From: Streptomyces sp. LaPpAH-108
Lineage (GTDB): Bacteria > Actinomycetota > Actinomycetes > Streptomycetales > Streptomycetaceae
Assembly (NCBI RefSeq): GCF_000373625.1
Contig: NZ_KB891987.1
Coordinates: 1,274,441 to 1,338,440, forward strand
Length of the DNA: 64,000 nt
Reading direction: 5' to 3'
Under the pieces are notes generated by a model. The model worked only from the letters and a program-made list of their open reading frames with translations, did not search any database and was not told the origin of the DNA. Made by a program: the position numbers and the translations under genes. Of this stretch, positions 36,124 to 44,331 are shown one piece after another. Every line of letters begins with the position of its first letter. The first letter of the stretch is position 1.

Positions 36124-36606
36124 CTACTTGAAGTACTCGTCGAGCTGGGACACCGGCACGGCGCCCCCGTCACTGCCGCGCAGCACCGTCCCGATCTTGG
36201 CGTCGTCCTCCGCGTGCAGCCTCTTCGTGAAGTCCAGGTGGTCCGAGATGTGCGCGCACGCCTGGAGCACCGACTTCACCTGTGAACTCCACACGTCCAC
36301 CGTCGTATTGAGCGCCCCGCCGAGCTGGAAACCGTGCGACTTCAGCGAGGCCGCCGCCTGCACCGTGGAGCCGTTCCCGCTCTTGTCCGCCCCCGCGCCC
36401 GCGATGTCCGCGCAGCCCTTGACCTCGTCGTACAGAAGATGTGCGGCATGGCCGACGGCTCCGAGGTCGTCCTGGTGCACCACCAGGTCCCCGCCCCCGC
36501 CGCCCCCGCCGTCCGGTGCGAGCTGGTTCAGCCGCGTGTGCGCCGTACCGTCCGAAGGCCGCTGTGCCGCCTGAGCCTTGAGCTGTTCCCACTCGTCCCA
36601 CGCCAT
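36124..36606 (-). CDS. Small helical partner protein MAWDEWEQLK (cassette A)
   Basis: 160-aa protein starting MAWDEWEQLKAQAAQRPSDG. A Gly-rich linker is followed by a four-helix region with DDLGAVGHAAHLLYDEVKG and SSQVKSVLQACAHISDHLDFTKRLHAEDD. The last segment is nearly the same in the cassette B paralogue (residues ACAHIS-HL-TK-HA). Size, helicity and position immediately before a large WXG protein resemble the small partner proteins of LXG effectors, which pair with the effector N-terminus for secretion. First gene of a leftward operon; its promoter must lie in 36607-36900. Confidence 0.78.
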   Translation of the reverse strand: MAWDEWEQLKAQAAQRPSDGTAHTRLNQLAPDGGGGGGGDLVVHQDDLGAVGHAAHLLYDEVKGCADIAGAGADKSGNGSTVQAAASLKSHGFQLGGALNTTVDVWSSQVKSVLQACAHISDHLDFTKRLHAEDDAKIGTVLRGSDGGAVPVSQLDEYFK

Positions 36607-37044
36607 GGAGTGGCCCTCCGTTCCCCAGTGGCCGCGCCGGCCGTCCGGCGCCCCCGTGTCGGTCTGCCGTCAACGTAGCAACCACGGTTCGGTGAAATCT
36701 CCGTCCCGAACAGTTCGGCAAGGCGAGAGCCCTTTCACCGGGGTGATGTTTTGTGGATGCAAAGTTCCCGCCAGCCCGGACCCGGGACTCCGTACGCCCC
36801 GTTCCGTACGTGAGAATTCTGTGCCCACGGGGCGTAACTTCCGCTCGTTCGGCCCGAGTTGCCGGATCTGCGCGGCCCCGCGGACCCCTCGCCCCGGGAC
36901 ATGGTTGCAACTGAACCGTCGCAGAGTTCAGTTGGCCGCGATTTACACAGTGACTACAGTGGTCTGTGACGGTACGGGGGTACGACTGCGCGCACCCCCA
37001 TTGTCGAAAGTTGCACAAACGGGGTACGGGGAAGGGGTCGTCCG
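36607..37044. promoter_or_regulatory. 438-bp divergent control region of the esx operon and cassette A
   Basis: No gene is visible. Rightward, TTGGCC (36932-36937), a 17-bp spacer and TACAGT (36955-36960) form a plausible promoter for the esx operon with a leader of about 78 nt. The inverted repeat CAACTGAAC (36908-36916) / GTTCAGTTG (36926-36934), with a 9-bp spacer, overlaps the -35 box and looks like an operator. CACAG/CTGTG flank the -10. The region 36680-36830 is AT-richer and probably holds the leftward promoter of cassette A. Confidence 0.55.
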
Positions 37045-37509
37045 GTGGCTGGCGGTAGCGGCTCGCACGTCAGGCGCGGCATCGACGCGCTGTCGAAGTT
37101 CAAGACGAAGGTCGACGACGCGCTGCGCACCTTCGAGGACGCCCCGGGCGGGCCGTCCAAGGTCGCGCAGCACAGGCTCGAAAGAAGCTCGTTCGGCGGC
37201 GCGAACGCCCCGTTCCACGAGGCGACCGACCTGCACGGCCAGTACGAGCGCGTCCACGAACGGCTCACCTATCTGTCGAAGTCCCTGGGACTCCAGATCG
37301 AGGCACTGACCCTCGCGACGCGGGCCTCCGACGGGGCGTACGACGGGGCGGAGGCCGAGGTGGAACGGCGGTTCTGGGAGATCAAGTCGCATCTCGACCA
37401 GGAGCACAAGAAGGCGACGGAGTCGCATCACAAGAAGCCGGAGTCGCACGACAAGAAGCCGGAGCCTCTTCGAGAGACCAGCAAGACCGCCGTGAAGGAC
37501 TACCAGTGA
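37045..37509 (+). CDS. T7SS-linked helical protein, first gene of the esx operon
   Basis: 154-aa protein starting at GTG 37045 with GAAGGGG upstream. It is predicted helical (GIDALSKFKTKVDDALRTFEDAP; LHGQYERVHERLTYLSKSLGLQIEALTLATRASDG) and ends in a His/Lys-rich tail with two copies of ESH(H/D)KKPE. The paired helices resemble WXG100-superfamily folds, but no WXG turn is present. It overlaps the next gene (GTGA). Probably a partner of the 564-aa protein. Family unknown to me. Confidence 0.7.
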   Translation: MAGGSGSHVRRGIDALSKFKTKVDDALRTFEDAPGGPSKVAQHRLERSSFGGANAPFHEATDLHGQYERVHERLTYLSKSLGLQIEALTLATRASDGAYDGAEAEVERRFWEIKSHLDQEHKKATESHHKKPESHDKKPEPLRETSKTAVKDYQ

Positions 37510-39200
37510 GCGACAACTGGCGGCAGCAGCCGCAGTACAAGGCTGACGTCGAGCAGGCGGACGTCCAGGTCGGTGTGGTCGAGATGCTCCACGCCGTCGA
37601 CACCATCTTCAAGGGCACGCCGATGGGGTCTCCGCTGTCCCTCGGCCGGACCGACTTCGAGGACCACGACCTCAACGCGATGATCGACCTGGTCGAGCAC
37701 GCCAATCCGGAGCATCTGGAGCAGGCGAGCAAGACCCTGTGGGACGCCCGCACGGCCATCCACGACGCCGCCACCGACCTGCACACCAACCTCGGGCAGG
37801 TCGACTGGGAGGGCGAGGGCGCCGAGGCCTTCCACAAGTGGACCAAGGACCTCATCAGCTGGACCAAGGACCTCGCCACCTACGCCGACGTCGCCGCGAC
37901 CCAGATCGACGCCGCCGCCACCGGCCTGGCCTCCGTCCGCAAGTCCATGCCCCCGCGCGACCCCCGCCCCGCCGCCGACCAGAAGCGCCCCCACGACCTC
38001 CCCAAGGCCAAGCAGGTCGACACCAACCCGGACTACACGGCCGCCGTGAGGGCCGAGAAGCACCGGCAGGAGGCGATCAACCAGATGAACCGGCTGGCGT
38101 CCTTCTACGCGGTGTCGGCTACGGCGCTGAAGGCTGCGCCGGAGCCGGAGCCGCTTCGGGGGATGCCGGATGTGGGGGTGCCGCAGCCGCCGAAGTGGGT
38201 TGAGGGAGGGCAGTCTTCAGCCCGTTCCGGAACGGCTGCGTCGTCGGTTGCTCCCGGGCATGTGGTCGAGGGCCGTCATGAAGCGCTGACCACACCTCAT
38301 GGCGCGGAGGCGGCTGCAAGCGGGCTTGCGCACAAGACGCCGCACGAGCCCACAGCACCGGTCACTCATGACATCGGCACCGAGATCAACACGGTGGGCA
38401 CACTGCCCGCGTCGGCTCCCACGGTGCCTACGGCCCACCCCGCGCCCACGCTTCCGGCAGCTGGCGGTGGGGGACAGTTCCCCGCGTCGTTCCCGGGGCC
38501 GGGGACACCGCCTCCGATCATGCCCACCACCGGGCGGTCCACCGGCTTCGGCGGGGGGCCGGTCAACCGGCTGCCCCTGTCCGGCCAAGGACGCACGGGT
38601 CCGGGAAGTATCGGCAGCGGCCGAGGTGCGCAGGGCCCCACCGCGCAGACGGGGCGGTCCCCGATCGGTGGCCGCACGCCGCAAGGCCCGCTGGGACAGA
38701 CCGCTCGCGCCACCGGGCGTACGGATTCTCCTGGTCAGTCGCCGATGGGGCGTGGGGTCACCGGCGGAACGCCACGTGCCAGTGCGCCGACCGGACGTTC
38801 CGGCGCGGGCAACCCCGCCGGTCCGGTGCGCAATGGCGTGGTGGGCGGCAAGCCGATCGCCGCCCGTACGCCGGGAACGGCGGCCGGTCCCCGCGTGCCG
38901 CGCGGCATGGTCGTCGGCGCAGGCGAGTCGTCCTCCTCGACGCAGCCCAAGGGACAGCTCGGCGGCCGGGGCGTCATCGGGTCGCCCACGGCGAAGGCCG
39001 ATCCCGCCGCCGGTCAGGCCGCGCTGCGCTCGGCGAGGAATCCCAACAGCGTGGTCGGCGCCCCCAGGACCAAGACCGACACGTCCAAGGATGCCGGGAA
39101 GGGCCTTGGGCGAGGAGCGGTGGGAGCCGACTCCCATGACGACAAGCGCGGCCCGTCGCAGAAGAAGAAGCGGCGTGACGCGCCGAAGCAGAGCGACTGA
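37506..39200 (+). CDS. WXG-domain protein with long disordered tail, putative T7SS substrate
   Basis: 564-aa protein. Residues 1-210 are helical with a WXG turn (W101-E-G103 in GQVDWEGEGAEAFHKW) between two long helices, a PPE/EspB-like or WXG100-like arrangement. From about residue 215 to the end the sequence is Gly/Pro/Thr/Arg-rich with recurrent TGR and GGRG motifs and finishes in a basic KKKRRDAPKQSD. No signal peptide. GTG 37506 overlaps the stop of the preceding gene. The operon with a mycosin and esxBA suggests it is secreted, or is a scaffold, and perhaps a mycosin substrate. Confidence 0.75.
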   Translation: MSDNWRQQPQYKADVEQADVQVGVVEMLHAVDTIFKGTPMGSPLSLGRTDFEDHDLNAMIDLVEHANPEHLEQASKTLWDARTAIHDAATDLHTNLGQVDWEGEGAEAFHKWTKDLISWTKDLATYADVAATQIDAAATGLASVRKSMPPRDPRPAADQKRPHDLPKAKQVDTNPDYTAAVRAEKHRQEAINQMNRLASFYAVSATALKAAPEPEPLRGMPDVGVPQPPKWVEGGQSSARSGTAASSVAPGHVVEGRHEALTTPHGAEAAASGLAHKTPHEPTAPVTHDIGTEINTVGTLPASAPTVPTAHPAPTLPAAGGGGQFPASFPGPGTPPPIMPTTGRSTGFGGGPVNRLPLSGQGRTGPGSIGSGRGAQGPTAQTGRSPIGGRTPQGPLGQTARATGRTDSPGQSPMGRGVTGGTPRASAPTGRSGAGNPAGPVRNGVVGGKPIAARTPGTAAGPRVPRGMVVGAGESSSSTQPKGQLGGRGVIGSPTAKADPAAGQAALRSARNPNSVVGAPRTKTDTSKDAGKGLGRGAVGADSHDDKRGPSQKKKRRDAPKQSD

Positions 39201-39224
39201 ACACGAGCGAGGACGTACACAGGC

Positions 39225-40493
39225 ATGAAGCCAGAGTTCAGCCGGCGGCGGGTGCCGAGCGCCCGCCTGACGAAACTCAATGCGAGACGTGTCTCTGCCG
39301 TGTGCTCAGCGCTGGGCGTGCTGGTCGTGGGGTCAGTGGCCGTGGGGCCCGAGGCGGCCGCATCGGACATTCAGTCGGAGCAGTGGTACCTGAAGGCGAT
39401 GGGTGCCGAGGAGATGTGGAAGTACAGCACCGGCAAGGGGGTGAAGGTGGCTGTCATCGACAGTGGAATCAATCCGAACACGTCTTCACTCAAGGGCCAG
39501 GTGCTGGCAGACGAGGTGCCAAAGTCTGTGGCGTACCACGTCACCCAGGACTATGACGGCCACGGAACCGACATGGCCGAGCTGATCGCCGGTACGGGAG
39601 CGGGTGGCGGGATCAAGGGGCTCGCGCCGGGAGCCAAGGTCGTCCCTTACCGGATCTACGGGGAGGGGCTGAAGGACCCGAAGGAGCAGGCGCGAACTCC
39701 CAGTGCGACGTCCGCGATCAAGGCGGCAGCCGACAGCGACGTCAAGATCATCAACATGTCGTTCGCGAGCCCTTACTACAGCCTGGACGAGGAAGAGGCC
39801 ATCAAGTACGCCGCTTCCAAGGGCAAGTTGCTGTTCGCGGGTATAGGCAATACCGGGGACAAGGGGAACAAGGGTCAGTACCCCGCCCAGTACCCCTACG
39901 CGATCGGCGTTTCCGCTATCAATCAGTCTGGCGAAGTCGGCAAGTTCTCCACCCACGGCAACTACGTGGACTTCGCGGCACCGGGCGTCGGCATCCCCTC
40001 TTGGTGTGACAACACCTTCACCAAGCACTGCATCGCGTACGGCACGAGCCCCGCGACCGCACTTGCCTCCGCCTCCGCCGCCCTCGTCTGGTCCGCCCAC
40101 CCCGACTGGACCGCCAACCAAGTCCTCCGCGCGCTCATCGACACCGCCGCCCGCACCTGGCCCAAGGACAAGCCCGGCACGTACCTCGGCTACGGAGTCG
40201 TCCGCCCCCGCCGCGTGCTGATCAACAAGAACATCGACCCGGGCCCGGCGAACGTAGACCCCCTCGCGAAGGAGAACGGGACGGCGGACGGCGAGGGTGA
40301 CGCCAAGGCCACCCCCACCCCGTCCCCCAAGCCCTCCGCAGGAGAGAAGTCCGGTGGACAGACCTCCGCCGCCGCCAAGACCACAGACTCCGGCGACAGC
40401 ACCCGCACCTGGGTGACCATCGGCGCCGCAGCAGCCGTACTACTCATCACAGGGGCCGGTTTCGCCGTGCTGCGCGCACGCCGTAACGCCTAG
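39225..40493 (+). CDS. mycP: Type VII secretion-associated serine protease mycosin (second copy)
   Basis: 422-aa S8 protease with signal peptide (residues 1-47), D79 (AVIDSGIN), H113 (DGHGTDMAELIAG), oxyanion N209 (FAGIGNTGD) and S275 (GTSPATALASASAAL). The region after the catalytic Ser departs from the usual GTSxAAPxVAG: the Pro is displaced. A Ser/Thr/Pro linker leads to a C-terminal membrane helix (WVTIGAAAAVLLITGAGFAVL). It is clearly diverged from the first mycosin. It lies 24 bp after the WXG-tail protein and upstream of esxB, so it may be dedicated to substrates of this operon. Confidence 0.9.
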   Translation: MKPEFSRRRVPSARLTKLNARRVSAVCSALGVLVVGSVAVGPEAAASDIQSEQWYLKAMGAEEMWKYSTGKGVKVAVIDSGINPNTSSLKGQVLADEVPKSVAYHVTQDYDGHGTDMAELIAGTGAGGGIKGLAPGAKVVPYRIYGEGLKDPKEQARTPSATSAIKAAADSDVKIINMSFASPYYSLDEEEAIKYAASKGKLLFAGIGNTGDKGNKGQYPAQYPYAIGVSAINQSGEVGKFSTHGNYVDFAAPGVGIPSWCDNTFTKHCIAYGTSPATALASASAALVWSAHPDWTANQVLRALIDTAARTWPKDKPGTYLGYGVVRPRRVLINKNIDPGPANVDPLAKENGTADGEGDAKATPTPSPKPSAGEKSGGQTSAAAKTTDSGDSTRTWVTIGAAAAVLLITGAGFAVLRARRNA

Positions 40494-40594
40494 ACCGGGC
40501 CCCGCACGCCGCCGCTCACCGAGCGGCCGGCAGTCCGCCTGCCAGGGGTCAAGACGCCCCCACGCAAGGCCAGTTCACACAGAAGGGCATGGAA

Positions 40595-40933
40595 ATGGCG
40601 CAGCGCCAGAAGGTAAGTGACAAGGACCTCATCGTCCTCGAAAAGGAGCTTCTGCACCGTTTCGAGAGCGTCAAGGGCCAGCTCAAGGAACTCCAGGCCC
40701 TGATCGACAGCCTTGAGGGCAACTGGAAGGGCATCGGTGCCGGTGCCTTCAACAAGAAGCAGACCGAGATCAACGAGCGCATGGTGCACATCGGCGGCAT
40801 CCTCGCGAAGTTCATCGAGGCGATGAGCCAGACCCGCCGCATCAAGGACGGCACGGAGGACGAGGTCCGCGCCCAGGTGCAGGGCATCGACGTGGACCTC
40901 GGCGGCTCGCACTCCGCGCTGTCGAACTACTGA
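40595..40933 (+). CDS. esxB: WXG100 protein EsxB
   Basis: 112-aa secreted helical hairpin protein with the turn W44-K-G46 (LEGNWKGIGAGAF) between two helices. It should form a heterodimer with EsxA, encoded 40 bp downstream, and leave through the EccC-driven pore. ATG 40595 is preferred over ATG 40589 because AGAAGGG then lies 7 nt away. The C-terminal tail (about 25 residues after SQTRRIKDGTEDEV) extends beyond the hairpin, as expected for the partner that carries the secretion signal. Confidence 0.93.
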   Translation: MAQRQKVSDKDLIVLEKELLHRFESVKGQLKELQALIDSLEGNWKGIGAGAFNKKQTEINERMVHIGGILAKFIEAMSQTRRIKDGTEDEVRAQVQGIDVDLGGSHSALSNY

Positions 40934-40973
40934 TCCCCGCCCGCCCATCCCTTCTCGCGAAAACGGAGCAATC

Positions 40974-41276
40974 ATGAGCGTCAACAACAGCGGCGAGCTG
41001 GAAGTCACTTACCAGAGCCTCGACGAGACCGCCACGCAACTGGCCAACCATGCCAAGCGCCTTGAGGAGAGCCTGGAGGCCATCAAGCAGAAGGTCGCCG
41101 GCGTCGCCGGCATGTGGGAGGGCGAGGCCCACACCGTCTACGCCGAGCGCCAGGCCGACTGGGACAAGCAGGCCAAGGGCATCCACGAGGCCCTGATGGC
41201 CATCAGCCGCGTCGTCCACTCGGCCGGCGGCGACTACCTCGGCGGCGACAAGAAGGCCGCCAGCTACTACATGTGA
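40974..41276 (+). CDS. esxA: WXG100 protein EsxA
   Basis: 100-aa member of the ESAT-6/WXG100 family with the turn W48-E-G50 (VAGMWEGEAHTVYAERQADW). It is the partner of EsxB and the last gene of the operon, followed by a strong hairpin terminator. ATG with CGGAG upstream. Both proteins lack signal peptides, as usual for this export route. In Streptomyces, Esx proteins have been linked to development, from general knowledge rather than this sequence. Confidence 0.93.
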   Translation: MSVNNSGELEVTYQSLDETATQLANHAKRLEESLEAIKQKVAGVAGMWEGEAHTVYAERQADWDKQAKGIHEALMAISRVVHSAGGDYLGGDKKAASYYM

Positions 41277-41308
41277 GCCACGGCACCGGCTGAGCCACGG
41301 CACCGACA

Positions 41309-41341
41309 AAGGGTGGGCACGCACGGGAGGTGCCCACCCTT
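41309..41341. terminator. Bidirectional terminator between esxA and the cassette B lipoprotein
   Basis: AAGGGTGGGCA (41309-41319) pairs with TGCCCACCCTT (41331-41341); 11-bp perfect stem. The two genes converge on it. Confidence 0.85.
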
Positions 41342-41362
41342 CGCCGTACCCGCCTACGGACT

Positions 41363-42031
41363 TCAGGACCCCGTACGCCCCTCACCCAGCCCCGCCTCCG
41401 AGGAACACCCCGCCTCACGCGCCACCGCCCGGGACATCGAACCGAGGATCGCCATACGGTCCGTGTCCTGGCGCTCGTCCCGCAGCCTGCCCGCCGCCGA
41501 GTACATGTCCGCCTGCACGTACTTCGCGTCCCCGATGAACGCCTTCGCGGAGGGCGCCTTGGTGGCACAGCGGAAGAACACATTGGCACCGTCGCGCCCG
41601 ACTCCCGCGTAGACGCCCAGCCGATACGGCTGCTTCCCGGCGGCCTTGGGATACCTCTCCGCTGCCGAGAACCGGATCTCCAGCAGCGGACGATCATTGC
41701 CGGCGCCGGTCTTGTACACCCAGCACGCGCCCCGCGTGGGGTATTCGTCGTGCAGATGCCGCACCGCGTACCGCACGGAGAACACGCTCGACTCTCCGGC
41801 CTCGTTGGTCCCCGTCATCTCGTCGAACCGCTCGACACCGGACAGACGGCGCAGCGCGGCCTGCGCCGCCGCGTCGAGCGTTCCGTCGCAGACCTCGCTC
41901 GCCGTCATGTTCGTGCCCGGCTCCTTGGCATCACCCTTCGCCGGACCCTCGCTGCACCCACCGACGAGCAGCCCGGCAGCCGCAACGGCGAGAACTGACC
42001 TGTAGACGCCCACCCATGAGTTTCGCTGCAC
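41363..42031 (-). CDS. Predicted lipoprotein (cassette B)
   Basis: 222-aa protein with signal peptide and lipobox LVGGC. After a linker it has SEVCDGTLDAAAQAALRRLSG, which resembles the LCG...VP...ALSRLLP start of the three cassette A lipoproteins, followed by strands (SVFSVRYAV, PLLEIRF, YRLGVYAGV) and a helical end with ADMYSAAGRLRDERQDTDRMAIL. Two or three more Cys are present. It lies 12 bp after the 760-aa WXG protein gene and closes the cassette. No enzyme signature; an immunity, receptor or cell-surface role is possible. Confidence 0.78.
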   Translation of the reverse strand: MQRNSWVGVYRSVLAVAAAGLLVGGCSEGPAKGDAKEPGTNMTASEVCDGTLDAAAQAALRRLSGVERFDEMTGTNEAGESSVFSVRYAVRHLHDEYPTRGACWVYKTGAGNDRPLLEIRFSAAERYPKAAGKQPYRLGVYAGVGRDGANVFFRCATKAPSAKAFIGDAKYVQADMYSAAGRLRDERQDTDRMAILGSMSRAVAREAGCSSEAGLGEGRTGS

Positions 42032-42043
42032 TCTCGTCTCCGA

Positions 42044-44326
42044 TCAGTCCTTGTACGGAGGCCGGCCTCGGAAGTCGTCCTCGGCCGAGCCGACACCCAA
42101 GTAGCTTTGCTTGATTTCTTCGATCCACCGCTGAGCGTCAGCAGTGTCCCGCGCCCGCGGGTGGTGCGCGAAGTACGAGTCGTAGGTCGTTCCGAGGTCC
42201 TCGGTTCCCTGCCCGTAGAACTTCTGGCTGGCCATCTGCGACGGCACCATGGGATCGTCCTCCGCGTCGTCTGTCGCCTTGTCGATCTGCTGCCCCAGTA
42301 GCGTGTTGGCCGCGTCGGTGAGGGTGTCCGCGGCGAGCGGGGCGATGACGACTGCGGCGGCGGTCGATCCGGGGAGCGGGACGGCGGCGACGCCACCGGC
42401 GACGACTGCTCCCACCGCCAGCTTCTTCCAGTCGGCAGACCGCCCCAGCGCCTTGTTGGCCTCCTCGGAGTTCTCGCCGTACGTCGTCGCCACCTGCTGT
42501 GCGCGGGAGTGGTCCAGAATGCCGCGTGCCTCGGCACCCACCGACATGATGTCCCGGGCGTGGTTCATATGGGCTTCGGTGGTCGGCGGGTGGGCATCGA
42601 GCATGCTCAGGGTGTAGAGGTGCTGGGCCACCGTCACCGCCTTGTGAGAGTGCTCGTCCTGTCCGAGAACGCTCAGGAAATTGATGGCTCCCTGGTTGCC
42701 GAACTGAGCCCGTCCACCGTACCGGGCGGGGAAGTCGTCCGTGTCTTTGGCGTGATCGCCGATGCCGGAGAGTTCGTAGTCGAGGTCGTCGATGTACGCG
42801 CCCGCCATTTTGCCCAGGCTGTCCGCGAGTTCGGGCTGGTCGTGCAGCATGGTCGGGCCGTCCTTGCCTCCGTAGAGGTAGGCGACCTGTTCCATGACGC
42901 CGGCCGTGGCCGCGGTGCGCCCGTCACCCGCCGTGATCTCTTTCGCGGTGGCGTCGGCGGAGTATCCGGTGGTGGCCGCTTCCAGCGCACGCCCCAGCGA
43001 GTTACGGCCCGCGACGTAGTCGTGGTCGCCCTCGAACGTCGCGTCGGACAGCCAGACGCGTTCCTTCGTCAGGTACTTCAGATGGTCGTTGACCTCGGAG
43101 TTCTTGGTGACGGTGTCGCCGGTTCCGTCGGGCTGTGCGAAGAACCGCGTCGATGCCTCCGGGTTGTGGCCCAGAGCCTCCAGGAAGCCGGTCATGGGGT
43201 CGCGGCCGCGGTCGTTCTTGTAGCCCCAGTAGTTGAGGTCGCCCTGGTTCAGATTGTTGATCCAGGGGCTCATGGGCTGCCCGTTGATCTTCTTGTCGTA
43301 CGCAAGGAGCTTGTCGCCGTAGTCGTTGAGGAACTGGTCGTCATAGTCACCGAAACGCATCAGGTTGCTCATGACGGCGTAGCCGACCGGATTGTTCGCG
43401 TCGTCGATGCCGAGTTGGTCCGGGCCCAGCCCGATCATCCGCTTCTCCCAGCTCTGCATCTTGTCGCTGTCGGAGAGAGTGGCCCGGCCGATGACGGTTC
43501 CGAGGTTCTTCTGGAGCTGCTTCGCCTGCTTGGCACGCTCCGGGTCGTACGTGCCCTGGTACGGATCGGCGATGCCGGCCCAGAACGTGAGCACCTTCTT
43601 GGGGCTCACCTGGGTGGCGAACTCCTCCGCGAAGAGGGGATCGTCCCTGTACTTGGCCAGAGCGGAGTTGAGCGAGGCGAGTTCCGTGTTCGTCACGTCG
43701 TGGGGGTTCTTCTTGAGGATCCTGGCCAGCCGGTCGGCGTCCGCGACAGCCTTGGCCGCCGCGTCCCGGTCACCGTAAGCGGCGCTGGAGAAGCCGTACT
43801 TGGCCTGGTTCACGATCAGTGTGAGGGCCTTCGCCGCGGTGCTGTCGCTCTCGGTGGCCTTGCTCAGGATGCGCTGGATCTCGTCACGGAGGCCATCGAC
43901 GTCCTTCTGGTCGACGGCGCCGGTGTTGCCGCTGGGGTCGGCGGCCCAGTCGGGGCGCGTGTTGCCGCTGACGGTGAACGTTCCGTGACCGGTGTCGACG
44001 ACGGTGAGGTGCTTCGTCGCTCCTCGTGCGATGGCATCATGCAACTGGGCCCGGTAGTCGATGAGTTCGCTGCGGGTGTCCTTGAGGATCTTCGCCACGG
44101 TGTTCGCCTGCGTGTGGGCGTCCGTGAACTCCTTCGCCGTCTTGTCGATGAACTCACGGCTCACCTGGGCGTTGACGCCGGCCCAGTTCGCCTTGTCGGC
44201 CTTGGCCTTGAGGTTGTCGCGGGCTTCCTCCCGCAAGGTGTCGAGCTTCCTGGTCATCTCCTCCCAGTCGGTGATGGCCTCACCGAGCTGGGAGAAGTTG
44301 CCGTCGCGCAGCGCGTTGAGGTCCAT
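42044..44326 (-). CDS. Large WXG-type putative T7SS substrate (cassette B)
   Basis: 760-aa paralogue of the cassette A protein. The N-terminal hairpin has W48-A-G50 in KANWAGVNAQVSREFIDKTAKEF. Shared central motifs are LEALGHNPEAS, LGRALEAATTG and LMRFGDYDDQFL. The C-terminal third differs from cassette A and includes a hydrophobic run of about 35 residues (KLAVGAVVAGGVAAVPLPG onward) that could enter a membrane. The end is charged (GRPPYKD). Variable C-termini on a shared N-terminal part are typical of polymorphic secreted proteins. It starts at ATG 44326, 5 bp after the small partner gene. No toxin motif recognised. Confidence 0.78.
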   Translation of the reverse strand: MDLNALRDGNFSQLGEAITDWEEMTRKLDTLREEARDNLKAKADKANWAGVNAQVSREFIDKTAKEFTDAHTQANTVAKILKDTRSELIDYRAQLHDAIARGATKHLTVVDTGHGTFTVSGNTRPDWAADPSGNTGAVDQKDVDGLRDEIQRILSKATESDSTAAKALTLIVNQAKYGFSSAAYGDRDAAAKAVADADRLARILKKNPHDVTNTELASLNSALAKYRDDPLFAEEFATQVSPKKVLTFWAGIADPYQGTYDPERAKQAKQLQKNLGTVIGRATLSDSDKMQSWEKRMIGLGPDQLGIDDANNPVGYAVMSNLMRFGDYDDQFLNDYGDKLLAYDKKINGQPMSPWINNLNQGDLNYWGYKNDRGRDPMTGFLEALGHNPEASTRFFAQPDGTGDTVTKNSEVNDHLKYLTKERVWLSDATFEGDHDYVAGRNSLGRALEAATTGYSADATAKEITAGDGRTAATAGVMEQVAYLYGGKDGPTMLHDQPELADSLGKMAGAYIDDLDYELSGIGDHAKDTDDFPARYGGRAQFGNQGAINFLSVLGQDEHSHKAVTVAQHLYTLSMLDAHPPTTEAHMNHARDIMSVGAEARGILDHSRAQQVATTYGENSEEANKALGRSADWKKLAVGAVVAGGVAAVPLPGSTAAAVVIAPLAADTLTDAANTLLGQQIDKATDDAEDDPMVPSQMASQKFYGQGTEDLGTTYDSYFAHHPRARDTADAQRWIEEIKQSYLGVGSAEDDFRGRPPYKD

Positions 44327-44331
44327 CCCCG

